Source: Botryllus schlosseri (lineage: Eukaryota; Chordata; Ascidiacea; Stolidobranchia; Styelidae). Taken from it: 24,151 nt of DNA. Made by a program: the position numbers and the translations under genes. The notes below the pieces were generated by a model. That model did not search any database and was not told the DNA's origin. It worked only from the letters and a program-made list of their open reading frames with translations. Location: NCBI GenBank assembly GCA_000444245.1, contig ATSW01009890.1, positions 1-24,151 of the forward strand. The letters run 5' to 3'. This document shows positions 19,996 to 24,151 of the stretch, in pieces; the first letter of the stretch is position 1; each line of letters starts with the position of its first letter.

Positions 19996-20707
19996 CAGGG
20001 CCGGCCAACCCGTGGCCCGCGGGTCACATGTGGCCCGCGAGAAGGTTTTGAGTGGCCCGCGAGGTCATTGGCGAAATTTCTAATATCAAAAATGGATCGC
20101 ACAGATTGTGAACTCGCAAGGCTAACCAAAAATTTGATTAGTCTGGCCGCAACACTTGAGATGTGATGACTAAAATATCAGATTTGACGCATTGACAGAT
20201 CCATCAGCCATTCACATATTGGTATATCTTCGTACACTACAATAAAGCAGAATAATTTGCGGTAGATTTATCAAAGGTAAAAAATTTATACAAGCTTGGC
20301 GCAACATGTTGTCACTCGATTTCTTGTTTTTAATATTGTTGCTCTTTTGTGAAAATGGAAGTACACCTAATGTATCAGATTGAGTCTAACTATATTCGCG
20401 ATTACGAGACAAAGTGTCGTTCAACATATGCGACATTGCGTTTGCGCTCGCAGTAAGACCGTCGACTATGAAACCTAGGCACGAAATGATTGACGCATGT
20501 TGGTCGCATCTTTCGATATCCATGTCCATGCGCCGAATAGCCCAGTCCTCGCAAACTTAGCCCAGCGATATACAACAGGCCCGCAATATAGTCAAATGAC
20601 AATATTATTGACCTATGAACGTCAAAAAATCTTCGCGCGGCTAGTGGCCAGCGCAATAATTCGTCAATCGAATGTGGCCCGTTGGCTGAAAAGGTTGGCC
20701 AGCTCTG
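19996..20707. mobile_element. Innermost hAT element, 712 bp
   Basis: Ends are CAGGGCCGGCCAACC and, inverted, CAGAGCTGGCCAACC. A perfect 8-bp duplication CTGTAAAG lies at 19988-19995 and 20708-20715. GTGGCCCGCG words are repeated beside the left end and GTGGCCCGTTGG near the right. Non-autonomous. It is the youngest member of the nest by position. Confidence 0.92.
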
Positions 20708-20768
20708 CTGTAAAGGCTGGATGAATCTGTCATTTATGCTTGGCACTTGTTAGATTACTGCAGCATAA

Positions 20769-21420
20769 TCAATCATACCCGCAAGTGCTTTCAAAGTCCT
20801 CAATGATGCTGCGAATGAGGTCTAAAGACGAGCACAGACTATGCTGGTAGGACCAGCAAAAAGACAGTTTGGTTGCATTGCCTAGCATGTCCTTAATGAA
20901 TCTTAGATCATTACCGGCTGCATCACGACTAATGCTTGAATCAAACCAGACACGGACATAAAAAGGATGTATTGAAGCGGTGTGGTAGTTACTCTTCTTC
21001 ATAAATCCAATGTAAGCTACCTGGTCAGCCCACATATCTTCTGAGCATACAGGATTGTGTCCAGAATCCACCTCAGATGGTATGCTGCACCAGTTTGGCG
21101 ATGTCTAATATGCATTACCTGCACCGAGAAAAGCAGGACCACTTGGCGTAATCTCAAGCATATCAAGCCTATTTCCGGGATCTATACTTAGTTCTATAAG
21201 TTCACAATCATTCGCTGTTTCACCTCTGTCATGCCTGCAAGAGGCTATTGTTGCATTAAATCTATCGGTGTCTAGTTTTAACATTGAAACATTCAATGAC
21301 CAGATGTCTCATTTTAATATCAAATCATCAACGTACAAAAATGCGCTTACAGAATCATTGCCGATAGAGAACGTCTCGAACTAGTAGAAGCACATAATCA
21401 GTAAGCCGCTGTGGTAGTGA
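20769..21420 (-). pseudogene. Unidentified decayed reading frame inside a transposon
   Basis: One minus-strand frame stays open for about 217 codons apart from three stops (TAG at about 21384, TGA at about 21318, TAG at 21105). Pieces include ETFSIGNDSVSAFLYVDDLI, NVSMLKLDTDRFNATIASC, CELIELSIDPGNRLDMLEI, DMWADQVAYIGFMKKSN, HPFYVRVWFDSSISRDAAGN and LRFIKDMLGNATKLSFCW. It ends GYD before TGA at 20769. Several NxS/T sites and cysteines would suit a secreted or extracellular domain, but I do not recognise the family. It lacks hAT transposase motifs. I infer either host sequence captured by the element or an old cargo gene. Confidence 0.45.
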
Positions 21421-21845
21421 TCATTCAAGCATAGCTGATTATCCAATCAAGAGACGTGATTTCGTGATTACTAGCCTTCTCGCCGTTCTATGGTCACTAA
21501 CACGCCCACTCTACGGCAGCTACTTTCAAACGCATTTAGACAAATGTTAACGACTTTTCTATGAGCTTATTGCAGGTTCATTGATGTTTTTTATCAATAA
21601 TCTACGGAATGAGACATGGATACGCATCTTTTTTGAGATTTTCCAAATTATGGACAACCCTACTATCCATGCTAAACATTTGCTGTTATACGGGATTGTT
21701 TGACGCAAGTATTCCCTACTAAAAATGTCAATATTTGTTAGAAATGTGCTGGATAACAAATGGATTTTTCAATCTACTCAGAATGGCTTCTCGGGCCGAA
21801 TGAAATCGTCCAACAGGCCATATGTTTGACACTCCTGCTCTAGTG

Positions 21846-22026
21846 GTGCAGGTGCATGTACCATGGTTTTAAGAATATTCGTGTAACACTTGCACCATTG
21901 TAAGTTACGCCTAAAGTATACCATGAACTCTCTATTACGACACCATGCAGAAAAATGTTCCCCCCTTCTAAATAATTTTAAAGTATGATTTATTTGTCAA
22001 ATTAATTGACAAGTCTCCACTAGACT
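21846..22026. other. Short spacer between elements
   Basis: AT-rich sequence with no recognisable feature. Confidence 0.4.
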
Positions 22027-22630
22027 TGGGACTTCGGGATCAAATTTGAAATCCCGGGATCGGGATTTGCGCTTCTCAATCCCGGGATTTACCGGGATTA
22101 GCAAAGTAGTAAAATACACATACAAGCTACACACACAACATTTATTCCTTGTAGTATTGACGCAGAAACATGCTCCCGTGAATACGAATGAAACCCAGCG
22201 ACCGAAGGCTACCCGGATAATGAGCGTTTAAATTCATGTACTGCCTGTTTCGTGTAGAAGTTGATTCGTCAATCGTGATCGAAAAACGTCCAATGTTGCG
22301 TTTCATTGCCATAAGCTCTTCTTCCACACACTTACGGATTTATTTGCTGTGCTCGATCACCAAGTCACGAACCCGTTTGCGATATCTTGACAAGTCATAG
22401 CCATAAGCCTTGAAGGCCCGACGAATTTACTCACTTTGGGCAACTGAATAAATGTTAACCAGTCCACAGCAGTTAACTGGTTGAGAAGTTCATCGAGGCG
22501 AGGCTTATGCGATTTATTTTATAGGAATCGATCTTCCTCATCTTCATTTTTAGCTGATGTTGCTTTGACGTGTCCGATTGAATCATGCATGATTTAATTA
22601 CTATCATTTGTACGGACCTTAAACGCGTTA
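22027..22630 (-). mobile_element. hAT element fragment with transposase
   Basis: The left side carries TAGACTTGGGACTTCGGGATC followed by three AATCCCGGGAT-type words, the subterminal pattern of a known animal hAT group. The rest holds a minus-strand transposase piece. The right border is not visible. Another hAT element starts at 22639 and may have inserted into this one. Confidence 0.6.
22142..22430 (-). pseudogene. hAT transposase fragment
   Basis: Reading on the minus strand gives IRRAFKAYGYDLSRYRKRVRD, then LVIEHSK, one in-frame stop (TAA near 22336), and IRKCVEEELMAMKRNIGRFS. ITIDESTSTRNRQYMNLNAH follows. ITIDESTSTRNRQYM matches the first catalytic-aspartate region of hAT transposases (the D in the first strand of the RNase H fold). 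The frame ends at 22142 after GFIRIHGSMF. The rest of the catalytic domain is absent, so it is a relic. Confidence 0.75.
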
Positions 22631-22638
22631 TTATAGTC

Positions 22639-24151
22639 CAGTGGTCGGGAACCTTTTTCGTCCAAAGAGCCATATTGACTCAATTTTTTCCATTTTAACT
22701 CCCCAAGAGCCATACATGTCAATCAACTGTTACGTCACAATTGAAAATTCGTGACGTCATGGCAGCACTTATATTTACCCACAACATGGGATCCTTCGTG
22801 TGCGTGGCATTTTCTCTGCAAAAGCTCGTACTTATCATGCTGGTTACCTTATTCGAGCATGCAAAACTTGAGTTACGAGAACGTAGCTTCGTCGTGATGC
22901 TCCTTTTAAATGCCACAACCCGCATGATCACATGCATAAGTGTCCAGCCAAACATGGTCACTACAGCAGTATATACCCAGTGAAAGGTGTGATACATCAG
23001 TGACATGGGATCAGGGGAGGCATGCGAGGCAGTTCGTCACCTGTCGCCAGGATGAGTGAACGAAAATTTCAATTACTATTGGTATCGATGGTAATGAATG
23101 AGTGAATTATGAACATTGTCCTCTCAGAATTAGGCGATTTTCATATTTGTTATTCGGAAATACAGCCCGATGCGAGGGGTAAGACTGAGAAGGGCGAAAC
23201 CTTGCCAATGATGCCGTCATTCATCGTAAATAATTTAGGGTTACCATACGTCCTCATTTAGGAGGATTTGTCCTCTTTTTTGACTTTTTTGAAAGTGTCC
23301 TCGGTGGACGCCCAAATGTCCACTTTTTAAGATTGTGTCGTCTTTTTTGAGAATCTTGGTTAAATATATGGAAAAATCGACTTCGTTACAGTAAATCAGC
23401 ACTGAAGTAACGCTCCGGCGGGTATTCCGGTAGCTGGGCCGTATAGTTGACCCTTTTTTAGTCAACCGACCACAAAGTGAGAAAAATTTACCGTTTTTTC
23501 AGGATTTCCATCCGGTTTTGCAAGTCTGAAAATTTCGAAAAAGTGTCCTCTCCAGATTTCTAAAATATGGTAACCCTAAAATAGCTTACAATTTATAATA
23601 AATGTGCCTGCTGTTGCACTGATTCCGAAAATCTATGTACTGATCGTCTTCTCAATTCTCAAAGTATTCGGCGAGAACAAATAACGTTGCGCTGCACGTC
23701 AACATTTTATCGCTGGTGTTACAAAGCGACTAACCAATCAAGAACGTGTATAGATATGACGTTGTTTGTAGTTCGAGTTTGTAATTGTGAATGTCACTTC
23801 CACGGCAGTTCATTTCGCGCCGTGGATCAGGAAGACGGTGACTTTGATCAATCAACGTATCACGCAGTCCAAGATTTCGAGTCAGATACATCAAATTCGC
23901 GAGTGATATTGGTCGCCGGCGCGACAATAACTTACATTTGTTGATTTTGAAAAGAGCTGTCAGAACCCCTAACCCTGAAGGCGGCATTGTCTGTACCTCT
24001 CAAAGACATGTTTATGCGCCCACAAGAATAATTAATCTGGTCGCGATGAAAATTTTAAACAAGTTGCTGCAATATTGATCAATTCAGTAAAAAAGTATAT
24101 ATTTGGCAAAGAGCCATATCTTATACCCAAAAGAGCCATATATGGCTCGCG
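22639..24151. mobile_element. hAT element running off the right edge
   Basis: It starts CAGTGGTCGGGAACC, preceded by TTATAGTC (22631-22638), the expected first copy of an 8-bp duplication. AAGAGCCATA words follow at about 22664 and 22706, and recur at about 24106 and 24132 near the window edge. The same words at both ends mark a near-complete element whose last bases lie outside. No transposase is visible. Open frames at 22719-23006 on both strands are unsupported. Confidence 0.78.
23236..23578. mobile_element. Short hAT-like MITE, 343 bp, nested
   Basis: The termini TAGGGTTACCATA and its perfect inverse TATGGTAACCCTA enclose the element. Subterminal GTCCTC words occur on both sides. The flanks AAATAATT (23228-23235) and AAATAGCT (23579-23586) agree at six of eight bases, which suits an old hAT duplication. 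Open frames inside it are by-products of the repeat. Confidence 0.7.

Larger units (their letters stand above)
19336..21662. mobile_element. Middle hAT-like element with about 250-bp inverted arms
   Basis: It begins TAGGGTTGTCCATAATTTGG and ends with the inverse. The arms (about 19336-19585 and 21414-21662) are inverted copies with scattered differences. The flanks are CTATCCGT (19328-19335) and CTATCCAT (21663-21670), an 8-bp duplication with one mismatch. Arms this long are unusual for hAT. The interior holds a further hAT insert (19996-20707) and a decayed unknown frame on the minus strand (20769-21420). Confidence 0.78.
18664..21837. mobile_element. Outer hAT element of a three-level nest, 3,174 bp with inserts
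   Basis: Ends are CAAGGGTGTCAAACTC and, inverted, CAGGAGTGTCAAACAT, with GGCC-rich subterminal sequence on both sides. A perfect 8-bp duplication CTCTAGTG lies at 18656-18663 and 21838-21845. This terminus type is common in animal hAT elements. About 840 bp belong to the element itself; the rest is the nested element at 19336-21662 and its target copy. No transposase was seen. Confidence 0.88.

Noticed and set aside
21066-21106. A GT..AG intron of 34 nt removing the stop at 21105 in the unknown frame
   Set aside because: It is too short to be likely and its removal would shift the frame away from the downstream open stretch. A plain stop in a decaying frame is simpler.
21315-21345. YVDD in the unknown frame as a reverse transcriptase active site
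   Set aside because: None of the surrounding RT motifs are present. A four-residue match is weak by itself.
22719-23006. Overlapping open frames on both strands as a gene
   Set aside because: They sit inside a hAT element, overlap each other, and have no family match or splice signals.
23241-23465. Minus-strand frame of 74 codons as a gene
   Set aside because: It lies almost wholly inside a short inverted-repeat element and has no recognisable motif.
1-24151. CRISPR array, bacterial operon or plasmid features
   Set aside because: There are no regularly spaced short repeats, no operon-like gene packing, and the sequence has introns and animal transposons.

Overview
The window looks like draft nuclear DNA from an invertebrate animal. 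It is AT-rich, with scattered ambiguous bases at about 3.9-4.65 kb, short introns with GT..AG borders, and dense DNA transposons of the hAT type that carry 8-bp target duplications. A deuterostome such as a tunicate would fit, but that is a guess and no marker here settles it. I see no bacterial features, CRISPR array or intact host RNA gene.

Host gene content is small and lies on the minus strand. Four exons at 3014-4280 join in phase and encode the start of the TPR region of a PEX5-like peroxisomal import receptor. The final donor splice site at 3013 shows that the gene continues leftward beyond recognisable sequence. Two further phase-compatible exons at 12767-12962, and a possible one at 10733-10849, lie upstream on the same strand and may be its N-terminal part. 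If so, the 4.9-10.7 kb retroelement sits antisense inside an intron.

The largest object is a Mag-like Ty3/gypsy LTR element at 4891-10731. It has 137-bp LTRs that are about 97% identical, a 5-bp target duplication and a tRNA-Ser primer site. It carries gag, protease, RT, RNase H and integrase, and it is a broken fossil. Its integrase is split by a 1,465-bp foldback DNA transposon (8357-9821). That transposon has 126-bp perfectly identical ends, arms built from three roughly 200-bp tandem repeats, and a 7-bp target duplication. Its small core matches a tandem repeat at 521-1195, so the family has at least two sites in this window.

The rest is a graveyard of hAT elements. There is a 1.2-kb element at 1748-2978 carrying a SINE copy, a short element at 13748-14163, and a 1.46-kb element at 14732-16191 with a CTCGAGTC-rich insert. 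Then come hAT transposase relics near 17.8 kb and 22.3 kb, a three-level nest at 18664-21837, and an element that starts at 22639 and runs off the window with a short hAT-like element inside it. Two tRNA-type SINE copies (about 2030 and 16679) share a 3' body. The middle element of the nest carries an unidentified, decayed reading frame on the minus strand (20769-21420) that is not a recognisable transposase.
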